64,000 nucleotides of DNA from Ligula intestinalis (GCA_036362985.1 JAYGXS010000007.1:15928009-15992008); one strand, 5' to 3'. Shown: positions 42,587 through 53,700, numbered from the stretch's first letter. Numbers and translations: made by a program. Notes: a model not told the origin generated them from the letters alone.

Positions 42587-42592
42587 AATAAA
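42587..42592 (+). terminator. Poly(A) signal AATAAA
   Basis: It lies 73 bases downstream of the stop of the spliced gene at 41,927-42,514. Confidence 0.6.
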
Positions 42593-43012
42593 GCTTTCCT
42601 GTACTACTAGAAGACTTCAAAAAAGTGCTACATGATATATCGCACGAATGGGGGGGGGGGGTTTCGTGAAAGGTGGGCGTCCCGCTGTCCAAATAAAATT
42701 TGAAATACAATTTTTTCGTGGAATCGTTGTAAAATCGTTCAAAATCGTTGACGTTTTACTATAAGGGTAATTGTCTATCGCTCACAATTTTTGGTATTTG
42801 CATGAGTTTCAGTCCTCAATGTGTGGCCTAAAATAAACATGGTGAATGCATTTTGTAACGATAAAATATCGAGCAATGAATTACCTAGTGAACAGTATCG
42901 GACTTACCGATTTTGGACAGTACCGGTTGCGTGCCTTTAGATTTTGAAGGCTCTGCTACATGAAAAGGTTAATTTTTAGGACATTCGCGGCAAAATCCGA
43001 GGAACTCTGTCA
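42593..43012. other. Nothing recognised
   Basis: Contains a G10 run near 42,650 and AT-rich sequence. No supported gene. Confidence 0.35.
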
Positions 43013-43204
43013 CTAGGAAAATTTACAATGTCGTCTACCGGGATGGGAAAACAACGCAGGTAGCAGTTGGGAACGTGCAAGAAGGCGTATTGTAGCGGGC
43101 CGAGTAGGGGCTTCTTCTCCTTCGGGTATAGATTCGTTCTTTACTGGTTCACTTCCTTCTGTCGTAGAACCTTGGGATTGTGGCTGTTCTTCGTCGAGTG
43201 CCTG
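43013..43204 (-). CDS. Possible terminal exon of an unknown gene
   Basis: After an acceptor-like GATGATCTTTCAG on the minus strand, 63 codons read LDEEQPQSQGSTTEGSEPVK, IPEGEEAPTRP and ALFSHPGRRHCKFS before TAG. The acidic, Pro/Ser/Glu-rich composition looks translated rather than random, but there is no domain and no poly(A) signal, and a retroviral-type LTR ends only 15 bases upstream. It may be a host exon with a gypsy element in the preceding intron, or chance. Confidence 0.25.
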   Translation of the reverse strand, partial: QALDEEQPQSQGSTTEGSEPVKNESIPEGEEAPTRPATIRLLARSQLLPALFSHPGRRHCKFS

Positions 43205-43218
43205 AAAGATCATCGTGA

Positions 43219-43481
43219 TGTAAACTGTCCGCAAACAATCGCACACACAACGCGTAAGAATCCGTGTAGGACGAGTATATATTAGATCAAAACCGTAAAC
43301 ACACAATTATATTGATCCTTCAGACGGGGAAAACAGCTGACGCTCTCCAGCCACGTCCTCCACTTCACCAGTCCGGTCACCTTCACCCACTTGATCACTC
43401 GATCGTTCCACCACCGTCACTAAAATTGAAAAATTACAAAAAAGGTGCATTTAAATAAAAGGTTCCGGTTGGGCTCCTACA
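43219..43481 (-). repeat. Ty3/gypsy long terminal repeat (3' LTR)
   Basis: On the minus strand the segment starts TGTAGGAGCCCAACCGG right after a purine tract and ends CAGTTTACA, so both ends have the TGTA...TACA form of LTRs. The length is 263 bp. No second LTR is in the window. Confidence 0.6.
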
Positions 43482-43495
43482 TGCCCCCCCCCCGC
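43482..43495 (-). promoter_or_regulatory. Polypurine tract
   Basis: The minus strand reads GGCGGGGGGGGGGC directly before the LTR. In LTR retrotransposons this primes plus-strand DNA synthesis. Confidence 0.55.
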
Positions 43496-44427
43496 CAAGA
43501 GGGTGCTCTGTCCGCAGAGCCGCTGGAAAGTCAGTGGAAGTTATCTCTAACTCAGAGGCAGGTTGGGGTACTAGGTGGGGGTGGGGTAGGATGCGAAGGG
43601 AGTCCGGGTCCTCGGGGGGCGGGGGTCTCGTGGAGGTTGATGGCATAATCGGGAGGAATGGTGAGTCAGTGGGAGGAGGTGGGGCCCGTGAAGGGTGCTA
43701 TTTTGTCAAAGTGGACGGTAGAGGTAGTGCCAGAGGGGTCGCGTGCGTCGCGAATGCGGTAGGTGGAAGGGGAAATGGTTTGGACCACAACGAATGGACC
43801 TTCCCACGGGCAGAAGAGTTTGGAGGGTATCCCCACCGGGGGTGTAGTACGCCGGCGGAGGACGGGGTCGCCCGGGAAATATGGTGTACCGTGTACTTCT
43901 TGGTCAAAATAGGCTTTCTGTCGTTCGTATGCCGTGCGGAGGTGAGAGCGGGCGAGGTTATGGGCCATGCGGAGGGTCTCTTGTAGTTTAGCAGCGTATG
44001 CGTCCGGCGACGAGCCGTCGGGAGTATGAAGTGGAAGAAAGGAATCGGAAGGTAGTCGAAGAGGACGGCCAGTTAGTAGGAAGAACGGGCAATAACCTGA
44101 GGAAGAATGCAGAGTGACCCTATAGGCCATAATAGTGTAGGGTAGTTTCAGGTCCCAATTGCGACGGTCGTGTGATTCGGCTAGAGCCTTCAGCAGTTTA
44201 ATGATGGTACGGTTGGTTGTTTCGGTCTGCCCGTTTCCTTCCGGGTATGCCGGGGTGGTGTGGGTCTTATGGATGCGGAGTATATCACAGACGCAAGTTA
44301 GAACTTTATTTAGTTTAAGACGGAAACCGTGGTAATAGTGGCTGAATTTGAAAGGAGGCGTAGTAGTAGTTAAGATGTTTTGGCGCTGATGAAGCATGTG
44401 ATGCCTCACAGTGAGCCAAAGATACAT
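43496..44427 (-). pseudogene. Ty3/gypsy integrase C-terminal half and tail
   Basis: The minus strand from 44,427 encodes part of the integrase core (THTTPAYPEGNGQTETTNRT, with the third catalytic acidic residue Glu). Then come RRNWDLKLPYTIMAYRVTLH, SSSGYCPFFLLTGR and the GPY/F module SKLFCPWEGPFVVVQTISP, with TYRIRDARDP. The ORF ends at 43,666, and a Pro-rich tail in another frame (RPPPPEDPDSLRILPHPH) runs to the polypurine tract. The two upstream catalytic Asp, the RT, protease and gag are missing, so this is a 5'-truncated element. Integrase joins the cDNA to host DNA; the GPY/F module is typical of flatworm gypsy groups. Confidence 0.88.
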
Positions 44428-45259
44428 AAGTCAAAACATCCCCGCTTGTTTAAAGCGGGGGTAAACAGTAGGAGGTAGTAGAAAAATTTCAGTTCACGTG
44501 AGCCAATCAACTGCCATCTGCTATTGTTGCGTAACAATGATAACTTATAAGGCTTACAGAGATAGTTGACTTTGCCCGGAAAATCTATGCGAAAACAACG
44601 AAGATGTACAGTGGGTCTGACCCAAAAATAAGTGGTAACTTTAAACAGACTCTAGAAAAGGAGGAAAGGAGACAGTGAGATGCAAATAATGGTGCAAGGA
44701 CGTGAGATTTCTAGGGCAGGCTTAGGTCGACTGTATAAGCCAGTTGTCTGTGTAAGTTAGGTTGCTTTTTACGCACTTAGGTTTTGGTTTCGAGTAACTT
44801 TTCAAGCACAAATAAGTGACGGTTAAAACGCATTCCAATGCAATTAGAGAAAGTTGCCATAAAATGGTGGGCTGTCTCAAACTGTATTTGTAAATTCACA
44901 TATGACGGTAAGGCCGTTGATTACGAATATGTTCACTGTAGGCTTCATTAAGCTGACCTGCGCGTGAATTAATTTAAGAGGTAGTATACTTGCAGAGCAC
45001 TAAACGCACTCTCCCTTCCCTCACACACCAGGGCTACGGTGCCAAGGTAGAGTCAAGAAGACCGGAAATGGGATCAAGCTCGGACAACTGACTAACGTGG
45101 GCCTGCTCCTACGCGTGCCAATATTCCCCCTCCCCATTTTATGGTAATTTTATGGGAGGGCAACCGTTAAATCGCTCATTGTGCTCTGATCTGGCCCCGT
45201 GTTGGTCCAGCACCTCCACTTAACGGCCCGCTTAGGGGGCACGAATTCACGTATATTTG
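44428..45259. other. Nothing recognised except a short hairpin
   Basis: 44,440-44,460 forms an 8-bp hairpin (CCCCGCTT / AAGCGGGG, 5-nt loop). No gene is supported. Confidence 0.4.
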
Positions 45260-45610
45260 TGTATGCATCTGTGTGTTGTTTGAACATCGATTTCGATGAG
45301 GTCCACCATGTGCTCAAGCAGAGGGATGGTGATTGGAGACAAAGACGACATTATAGTGTAAATAGAAGCGCAAATGTCTACCTCACGCTAACCCTCCTCC
45401 GCTTTAATCGGTGACAAGACCTAAGGCAAGATGGCTGAGCAGGAATCGCTTTCTTCAATACAGCCAGAAATATCGCCTAACTTAGTCTTTAGTAACAGTG
45501 GACTTTGGGCCGTTACTACTGCACTGTCTACCCGCACTCCTCTATAGCAGGTGTCGAGCCAGACTCTAGGAAGCCAGGACTGGTACTGCTAATACCGCTA
45601 CTGCTATTTC
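45260..45610 (+). repeat. Dispersed repeat R3
   Basis: It matches 56,600-56,940 and 62,290-62,640 (ATCGATTTCGATGA, CACTGTCTACCC, GCCAGGACTGGTACTGCTA-like blocks). No coding frame. Confidence 0.75.
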
Positions 45611-45985
45611 GAATACATCGAATTACTGATGGATCACTCCATACATAAGTTTATCGTAAAGAAACATATTCAGAGGTTATTCTACATTTTGATAGCAACC
45701 AACCAATCACTCACAAAAGGAGTTCTGTCAACAGCCTCGTAAGTTGAGCCAAAACCCACTGCTGTGATTAAAAAAGTTACCGAGCAGAAATAAAATAGCT
45801 CTTCCAACTATTCTCCAAGAATGGATATCCAAGAAACTTCTTGCGTCAGTGCATGAAACGACAGGAATCCAAACCAAAGGGCATTTAGAGTGATAATACC
45901 ACCCAGGCTTTCAAAATGATGACCTGGCGAATTCTCACATAAGTGAGAAGTGTATCTGAGCTTATTGAAAGACAAATAAAGAAAC
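45611..45985. other. Nothing recognised
   Basis: Spacer between R3 and PLE P5. Confidence 0.35.
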
Positions 45986-45989
45986 ATCA

Positions 45990-46550
45990 GATACAAGTAG
46001 CAAAACAGCCCGCAACCACCTTACGCACACAGCCTGTACATCTAAGGGCAGGGTTGGCTATCTTGAAAGAAAAGGTGTCGTCTACAAGATCTAGTGTTTC
46101 AATTGTGATGCAGTTTATTGTAGCCAAACTGAAAAATGCGCCTCAACCCGCATACACGAACACCAATTAGTGGTCAGAAGGCAAGATCACTTACCCCAGG
46201 TGGGGATGCACAAACAAGAAACCGATCACAAATTCGCGTTGGAAAACACACGGATTGGTGGCACTTGCCCAACCAGAAAAGGTCGTGAAGTCCTGGAGGC
46301 AATGCACTCAGGTGACGCATGCATCAACAGCCGTATCGATTTGGACGCGAGTTATAATTATCTCAAAGCCAAAGTGCAACGCGTGCAACCAACCACGGCA
46401 GGATGACGAAATTTATGCAACGCCTATTGGCGTAGACTTCAGCTTATTGTCGTATACTTTGTTAGGCACGGTTAATTAGGTTAATTGTTCGTGTACGCAT
46501 CCCATAGTCTGACGACGAGCTGGGGAACCAGCCTCGAAAATTTTCGCATC
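45990..46550 (+). pseudogene. PLE P5: GIY-YIG part and 3' end (same lineage as P4)
   Basis: Linker and GIY-YIG pieces occur in shifting frames before 46,165 (SSVSIVMQFIVAKLKNAPQP aligns in part with the P4 YCSQTGNSASVRI segment). From 46,170 one frame gives QDHLPQVGMHKQETDHKFAL, CPTRKGREVLEAMHSGD and SRIDLDASYNYLKAK to about 46,406. The 3' region to 46,550 includes the best PLE-type hammerhead core. It is not functional (frameshifts, no RT). Confidence 0.75.
46509..46545 (+). ncRNA. Hammerhead-like core at PLE P5 3' end
   Basis: CTGACGA (46,509-46,515), stem II GAG-CTGG / CCAG-C-CTC with a GGAA loop, GAAA (46,536-46,539), then AATT (palindromic stem III) and T. Compared with 26.5 kb, the second inner pair of stem II changes from C-G to T-A on both strands, a compensated change. 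Stem I is not clear. Confidence 0.5.
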
Positions 46551-46704
46551 AAAAATTCAAGTTTCTCAAAACAACCTTACCTTTCTTAAGCAAGTATATA
46601 GTGGCAGATACGTGTAGACCAATCTGTTATGGGAAACACTCATCCGTCCATGGTACCATTGAAGATCTCACTCGAGCCTACACCGCGAGGTGGCTAATGA
46701 TATA

Positions 46705-46745
46705 GGCAGACGGACATTACCGACAAAGACAAGAAAGACAAAGGA
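46705..46745 (-). repeat. SINE 3' tail fragment (reverse)
   Basis: The minus strand reads CAATCTCCTTTGTCTTTC, then TTTGTCGGTAATG, the SINE family tail. Confidence 0.5.
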
Positions 46746-47409
46746 GATTGTCCACCACTGGGGTCTTACAGATGGGGCATAAGTACTTTATCGAACCGCA
46801 GTTCATAAATGCCTCGCCACCTCCCATCTATTGTCACTGCGCCATCTGTGAGAGCGCATGTTTGTTTTGTCCGGCCCAGCTGTGCTCAGGGCTATGCCAG
46901 GCTAAATTAAAGCAAATAAGCCCGAAACAGTCCTGCATCAAGTTAACCCAAACGCTGTCATCCCTCTCTGCTATTAAGACTTCGCCAGTATCGGCTTGGC
47001 AGACGGTTGCCCGTTTCGGCACCTCTAACCACCACACGAAAATTGTTTGATTAGGGAAGCCAGTTGGATCGGTGTTGGGACATTTCTGAGTGAATATAAA
47101 CCTGGTCTGCATTGATTTAAATCCAGCTCCAATCAGCCTCGATGAGGCATCCGGCACTAGCTAGCGACATGCAGCTTCGTCAACAGTGGTCACCGCTGTC
47201 GCAGGGGAGTAGAACTATCTGCGGCTCGAATGACCGACGTGGTTCATCTACCCTCGAACGAGCCCAAGCATGTGAACCTGGTCCGCACGTGGAGCGCCAA
47301 CCGGTCCAGTCACTCGAGTATGAGAGGAAGTCCTATAGTAGCCGATTGGTCAAACAAGACCTTCCTCTGCAGAATCCATGCCGCTTGTCAGAAAGAAGTC
47401 AATGTTGCT
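46746..47409. other. No supported gene
   Basis: Open frames exist on both strands (for example 46,834-47,157 minus, 107 codons) but no domain is recognisable. Confidence 0.35.
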
Positions 47410-48930
47410 CCAAAAGGGGCATTCAAACGCGAGCTGATGCACTTCTTGGAGCGGCATCGACTTCATTCCGACAAGCAGCACGGATTCTGCAGAGGAAGGT
47501 CCGGCTTGACCAATCCGCTCTATTGTCTAGAACAATGGACCCGAGTGTCCGATGATGGGAATATGGTGCATACAGTATTCGTAAACTTCAAGAAGAAATT
47601 TGACACTGTGCTTCATCATCGTCCCTTATACGAACTCAGCCGCATAAGGGTAAGGAACAACCTTTTGCAGTGGATCTAAAACTTCTTGAGTGGTCGGTCC
47701 CAGACCATATGTCTTGGTGAACAGCGGTTGGCGGGGGTAGCGGTTGAAAAAACGGGGTTCCCCAGGGTTCCGTTCTTGGTCCTATCCTCTTCCTTATATA
47801 TATTGATGACTGCACAAGCGAATTAGACTGCGAAATCGTAATGTTTGCCGATGACTTGGCGCGGCATTCGAATTTGAGCCACCCATTTTTTGCTCTCCAT
47901 TCCCGTGGGAATTTATTATCCTATACCATCCTCTCTAATCCTCTGCTTTGTTTGTCTGCATTTGTGCTCATGAGATCATATCTACAGTACGCTGCTACCT
48001 TTTTAAATGCACGAAAACAAGTTATTTTACCTAAAACATATCACCATCCCAATATTTGTCAAATGCGGCCAATCTGTCGCATATGCAATTCACCAACAAC
48101 ACCAACATCGAAAATTCTCCGTAGGATGACAACACGAAGAATAAAGCACGCGAAAAAGCGGAAATGGAGAAGTTGAAAGCCGATCTGTCTCCATAGTTGA
48201 TGTGAATATCGTAAAAAACTTGACTTGTGAGTATTACATGACCTGTTACCTTTGTCCTCTTAAAATGACCCTTTATTTGCCTAACCATCTGCTCTCCGTG
48301 AATGGAACCATTTTTGCTGAAAATTCAGGTTTTTAAAATCCTCAATATAGCATTCTTCTTCAAAAAATGACTAAAGCCATCATTTCATTATTTGCAGGTG
48401 GCCAAATCCACAATGGGCACCATCTATTTAATCAAGCGCGCCTTTGCTAAGTTCGATGAGATGGTCTTTTACAAGGTCTTCGGCACGTTCGTGCGACCCC
48501 AACTGGAATTTGCCATCCAAGCCTGGAGACCTTGGACACCCAAAGACCGAAAAACCCTCGAAAGAGTACAAAGACGCGCAACAATTTAGTAAGTGGTCAA
48601 CGGAACCTCCCTTATGAGACCCGCTTGGTAAATCTTGACTTGTTTCCTCTGGATTACAGGCAGCTACGCGGTGACCTATTACAGGCATTTCGCACGCTGT
48701 GCGGTCAGGATTGTTGCCTCTAAACAAATGACTTCTTTGAGCAGGCCACCATCTCTAGGCTGCGAGGACACCCTCTCAAATTACGTGTGACTGGGGCAAG
48801 ACTTGACCCAAAAATATTTTTCTCTAAGCGAGTAACTCAGGCATGAAATGCCCTTCCTGCGGTCATTGTCATGTCCCCATCAGTGGATACCTCTAAGCTA
48901 AGGCTTGACCAGCACCACCTTACGTCCCAC
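47410..48930 (+). pseudogene. LINE C RT remnant (CR1/jockey-like) interrupted by another element
   Basis: RT motifs FKRELMHFLERHRLHSDKQH, GFCRGRSGLTNPLYCLEQW and VNFKKKFDTVLHHRPLYE lead to a damaged QGS/FADD region near 47,760-47,860. About 47,875-48,390 is foreign (it includes repeat R2). The LINE then resumes with VAKSTMGTIYLIKRAFAKFD, FVRPQLEFAIQAWRPW and LERVQRRAT, and a damaged C-terminus to about 48,930. Multiple stops and frameshifts make it inactive. Confidence 0.85.
48112..48375 (+). repeat. Repeat R2, copy inside LINE C
   Basis: Close match to 29,728-30,020, which lies inside the Tc1-type transposon. No terminal repeats of that transposon are found here, so it is an internal fragment or an independent small element. 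Confidence 0.8.
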
Positions 48931-49690
48931 CACGGCAACTGAGTTCTCCGAAACCGAACACTGAACAGTCATTTAAAATGCTATTAATATATACTAATAG
49001 TATTTTAGGTAGTATTATTATTAAAACAAAATATGATTAAACCGTACTTAGCCTATCCGACTTCTCTTCTCACTTTGCGAATGGCGCTGATCACGTCTGC
49101 AGTCAGCTCAAGCGCACCTATGGTTCTAGGCTAAGCGACCTTGTTACGTTCTTCCCGTATCGTCCTAAAAACCGACTGCTGACGAAGTGGCGGGTTCATC
49201 TGTTCTTGTCACAGCAAGGGCGTATGCTGTTCGCATCTCCGGTTTTGGGGGATATTCTCGTGACTCTGAGGGCTCCTCCTCGTGTGGCCCTTCGGATAAA
49301 GATACTATTCGTACTTAACCCCCTGGATGCTGCCAACATTCGCAGCAGTATGCCGGTCCTATCCTTCACATACTTTCTCCCATGAGTGACATTTTCTTCC
49401 TAAAAAACCACGATTGACATTCCATTTTGAATTCTGAGCCATATCCTAGGAGTTTATTCACTGTCTGCTCTTTATGCGCAGTTACAGCTGCTGGCTCGTA
49501 TTAAGTGACATCACCATATGTGAGTTTATTACTTGGAACAAGCAAGTAGTCGCCTACAATCTTGTAATCGACTTCTTTGAAATGTTCGGCTGTGCAAATG
49601 CATTTATTAACTACTGCGTACCAATAGGGAGTTCAAAGGCGTTTGCCTATATTTTCCTTTATAAACTTGACTTGACCAGGAGCACACGAC
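48931..49690 (+). repeat. LINE C 3' untranslated region and tail
   Basis: Aligns with LINE D at 4,200-4,800 and ends ACCAATAGGGAGTTCAAAGG, then ATAAACTTGACTTGACC near 49,680. Confidence 0.7.
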
Positions 49691-50329
49691 ACGCACACAG
49701 ACCTGACGGTGACAATAAAAGCCCTGCAGGTGACAGGGGACACATGAGGGTGACCACAGCCAATACGTGTACAGCATGAAGATGTGAGCACAGGCGTGCG
49801 GCACCACTATAACACGAAACCGACAGCCAGACAAGGCAACCCTTGGCAAGCAGGAACACACACCTTGCCAAACTGATGATGTAAAAAAGGACGGTTCCGA
49901 AAGGTCAGCACAAATGCAGTGTGGTCCAAGAAAGTGCTTCAGTTTCTTCTTCATCTTCTTTGGGGAATGATGATCGGGTTTATTGATCTGGATCTCGTAT
50001 TCTCATCCATATTAAAAATGGGCAACCGAAAAAATAAGTTTAAGTCGAAGGTACTCTTTGGGAAATATAATTGATGTCGCGAAATTTCGAGACTGGTCCC
50101 CCAGCTCGCGGTCAGATACAAAGTAAAATAAAACTCACAAAAAAGCTACCATCGCAACTGCACGATGTAATCGATAATAAAGTGACGTTTGTTGCAGTCG
50201 GCGGTCGCTGTGTGTCCCATCCGGTTGGAATTAGCTCGCGTCTTTCCAATGTCTGCTTGAAACTTTTGTACGTGCCATCGAACTCAATGTGTCGGTTGAT
50301 GTCTGAGGTGTTTGAGTGCATCAACTGAG
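49691..50329. other. Nothing recognised
   Basis: No supported gene or repeat match. Confidence 0.35.
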
Positions 50330-51460
50330 GGAATGGGCAGACAACGACAGTACGCGTTTCGTCCCAAGCGAAGGTGGTCCGTTATCCACCCGGGACAGGT
50401 AGTCTCGTGTTTCTACCGCCAATTAATCTTCCTGAGTACGCGCGGAGTCGGATATTCCCGTCTTACCATAATATGCAGCGTCGTAGGCCCCACGTGGGAT
50501 CTTTTAGACAAGTTCTTTCTCGTCTTAACAGCTAACTCCAACCGTGGGATGTACCAGCTGGCTGCGTACAGTTGCCCTTGTTTTATGGACCACTGGAATG
50601 GTTTGTTTTCTTAGATGTCTGCCAACGACTATAGACGCGTTCTTGATGTAAGATAGTCTTCGTGAAGTATATGGCTTAAACTTCTAATTACTACTGTCTA
50701 AGTCCTTTCGTTAACTCCTGTTGTGTCATGTGCCGACGGAAGAATGCTCCAGGCTAATTTTTTGGGAAAGTAATTCGAACATGCAATTTGGTTCGATATG
50801 CTGGCCATTGTTATTCGAGCAGTACGTCATTGCTCATTTTAATAGGCTGTTAAACGCACCCCTTTAATGAGAGCTAGGATGATTGTTCTTATAGTTAAGG
50901 ATGACTTCCGCATATGTTTCTTTGCGGTAAACACACAGGCGTGATTTTCAATAGAGCTTTCGCTGTACAAGGACAAGGAGAAACGGGAATTGGGCGTCGG
51001 CCTCGTTTCGAACGTAAATTGAACCCCAGGAAGCCTCATGGTGATTACTTTGTAAAAGGTTGCCAGTTGATCCTTTATTCGCCTAACGGAAGTTATCGCA
51101 GCCACAACTTAGGGTTGACTAGCGGATGAGCTAGAGCCTCGAGTCTGTATTGGCAGCTCAGTAGGAAAACGTGATACAGGTGAGCCCATAGAAATTCCTT
51201 TCAGCTGCTGACAGTATGTGTTGTCAAAAGAAAAGCTGATCTGCAAGCATAAATTGGGGACAAAAATCGTGTAGGACTGTAGTAGTTTTTCTGTGCACTG
51301 TCTTGCTGCATTGAGTGGTATGGATGCAAACAAAGAGGTTGCGTCAAATGAGACCATTAAACTTAGCTTCCCTGTAATTTCTTCAGGAATTCTATGGAGT
51401 TCTCAATGGATTTTTCAGAGTTTCCTGTCAGTAGGCGGAGGTGAGGTAATAACCACCTAA
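50330..51460 (-). pseudogene. PLE P6: RT + linker + GIY-YIG, decayed
   Basis: The minus strand reads RT motif A MVSFDATSLFASIPL (about 51,357-51,313), motif B LKGISMGSPVS, then RDQLATFYKVITMRLPGVQF and AKKHMRKSSLTIRT to 50,840. Next are a linker (YTSRRLSYIKNAS near 50,660) and a GIY-YIG region GAYDAAYYGKTGISDSARTQ near 50,490-50,430, then LAVETRDYLSRVDN. The YxDD box is lost and several stops and frameshifts occur. It belongs to the P4/P5 lineage and is the only copy of it here with RT. Confidence 0.75.
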
Positions 51461-51954
51461 AAATTGTGCAGCTCAACGCTCGTCTAAGTAAATAAAAAAT
51501 AAATAAGTAGGTTAGCAATATGCTCTTTAACGGGCCGCGTGCTAGATGCGCTGAATGAACACGGGAGACCGATCAGGCTACGGCAGCCGTTATTCGGGTC
51601 GCACATGGGCCGGGCGGCACGCACAGTGATGGCTTCGATCGCACTGGCCCTCTGTGTCCAATTCCACCTCCAGGCTTTTTGACCCCGTCTTGACAGCGAA
51701 TGCAGGTTCGAAACGCAAGACTGACTACGGTAGAATTGTGCAAATTCTATTATCATTTAAAACTAAATCGCTAGAGATGTTTTGGCACGCATTGGAGATA
51801 GCGGCCAATGCTAGTTCCCGCCTCGGTCTTCTTGTCTCTGTCATGACACCGGTCCCGGCGAGTGAAGTTGGAGAGTGTGGTATACGCTGCGGAACGTCTA
51901 TGTTCGCTTAAAACGACCGCCGACGCAAGTCGCCTCCCCTGCACAAACCTGTTT
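51461..51954. other. Nothing recognised
   Basis: GC-richer stretch without a known domain. Confidence 0.35.
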
Positions 51955-52150
51955 GGCGTATATTCAGTGCAGTTCAGTTTTAGTAAGGGAAATATAGGCA
52001 AACGCCTTTGAGCTACCTGTAGGTGATGCAATGACTCAAAGAGGCATCGATACAGTAGAAAAGTTAAAACAGTGGTCGCTTCTATGATATCAGGCGAAAA
52101 GTGAGCAACTGGTAGTTCTTGGAAAATAGTAACCAGACACGACTACTCAC
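51955..52150 (-). repeat. LINE 3' tail (reverse)
   Basis: The minus strand reads GGTAGCTCAAAGGCGTTTGC, then CTATATTTCCCTTACTAAAA, the LINE terminal region. Confidence 0.6.
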
Positions 52151-52289
52151 TGATCATGGTGCTAGCATCGTGCGCTAATGACCTCATTGTTGTTGTTCGA
52201 ATAAACAAAAAAGATCAAATTGGTTTGAAATGGGAGCAATAGGTCAACCGATGTATATGTAAAAAGATAACATGCAAATGGTGAGCATT

Positions 52290-52740
52290 CAAATGGTGGC
52301 TCCATTTCTAAAATTTGCACAGCAAAGTGAGGGCATTCCATTCCAATTAATTGCATTGAGCTTATATAAAGGACCACTATCTACGGTCACTTGCAATAAA
52401 TGCTGCTGGAACTGACCGAAGACTAGGTGTAGATGAGATACGTGGTCCGCTTTTGCAATGTCAGTAACGACTATGCAATAAGGGCCACCGAACATGACAG
52501 AAGGCCCACACAAATTTTGAAACAATGATATTTTACAATTGTTGTACGGCAGGATACCAACCGACAGGCATGCGGTCTGTAGAATGTCCTCCTCAGCCTC
52601 CAGCATATTACGAATTGGTATCATGAGGTCAGCCTTGAAAAGGTGTTTAAAAGCGTCTTGGAAGGAAACCTTGCAAATGGAAAGTGTCTACCGAAGTAAG
52701 AAAAATGACTTTTTTCAAGGCACGATAATCGCTGTGCTGT
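52290..52740 (-). pseudogene. Probable Ty3/gypsy RT remnant
   Basis: The minus strand has AEEDILQTA (compare the gypsy RT motif xEEDIxKTA), then LFQNL, YCIVVTDIAKADHVSHLHLV and FGQFQQH. Order and spacing suit the RT palm, but the catalytic YxDD is not recognisable. The assignment is tentative. Confidence 0.45.
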
Positions 52741-53309
52741 AAAACATCATCAGGATATTTCTAAAATAACTTGTGTAATGGAGGTGGAATCGAAATCTAA
52801 TTTGGTAGTTTTAGAATTGCTGCCATTCAGTGAATGTCCAAATGCAAGCAATTCTAGTGAAACACGGCAACCGTTATGTTACATCAACAAAACTTAATAA
52901 ATAAAAGCAACAAATATTTTAATAGGATGCGTCTGAATAGGATTAAAATGTTTGAGACACAAATCGAGAAATTTTCAAGCACTAATAAAATCTGAAGAGA
53001 AAATACTCCAAACATGAAGTGCGGGCCAACTTCTTTTGCCATCGGGTGATTGAAGATTCAGAAAAACTACCTTCTTCGATCGTACTTGCTGAAATTTTAA
53101 AGTCACTTTGGCTCACTTTATTGAGTTGAAACTGTCTTTAATCGTCAACTCCCTATTTACATCCAGCAATCGCGAAAAAACATTTTAGCAACTGCTCATA
53201 TGACAACTGTAGAGCTAACATCAGCGAGAGGTGAGAACCAGCCACAAACGGCTGCTACTGCAGCAATCTACAGTATACATATGTACAGCGGTTTCTCAAC
53301 AAATGCGAG
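52741..53309. other. Nothing recognised
   Basis: AT-rich spacer. Confidence 0.35.
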
Positions 53310-53700
53310 TCAACTTTGCATTTAAATTTCACAACCGTTCCTGAAAGGTCCGTCTCATTACGCTGTCCGTCTCACGCTCCAAGGACCCTCTGTGAGAAGG
53401 TTTTCCATCAAAAGTCCATATGGGATAGCTTTTTCTGCAGTTTAAAGAAATGGCCCCACAGCTGGTCCACCCGAGAAGAAGTTATCAAATTCTTGAGCGA
53501 ACTTGCTGCCCCTGAAAATTCAGTAGGTTTGAACAAGATCACCACGTAGTGTCAGGTAACTGAGAGAAAACAAATCAAGTTCAGTCAGTCTTATTTGGTC
53601 AGGCAGATCACCAAGATTCCTGAATATCCTCGTAGCCCTTGCCTGCACTCGTTCCAGCTGTAGATAATCCTAATTAAAGCATGGACGTTCAGCTCGCTGT
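53310..53700 (-). pseudogene. LINE E: C-terminal RT fragment of a different CR1/jockey-like family
   Basis: The minus strand reads LQLERVQARATRIFRNLGDL, then RLTELDLFSLSYLTLRGDLV and EFDNFF. This is the conserved C-terminal block seen in LINEs A-D ([10 protein letters not shown]..., DYRQLRGDL...), but sequence divergence shows another family. Stops are present. Confidence 0.75.

Noticed and set aside
43260..43440. Open minus-strand frame (VVERSSDQVGEGDRTGEVED) taken as an exon
   Set aside because: It lies wholly inside the LTR defined by TGTA...TACA ends and the polypurine tract, and no donor joins it to the next ORF; most likely chance.
44440..44460. GC-rich hairpin as a bacterial-type terminator
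   Set aside because: All other evidence is eukaryotic and no T-run follows; recorded only as a hairpin.
51115..51145. Hammerhead-like GGATGAGCTAGAGCCTCGAG near PLE P6
   Set aside because: The first box is CTAGCGGA and the second GAGT, so both invariant elements are broken, and its strand is opposite to P6.
52289..52624. Host gene call for the 111-codon minus ORF
   Set aside because: The EEDI...TA motif and following segments fit a decayed gypsy RT better than any host protein.
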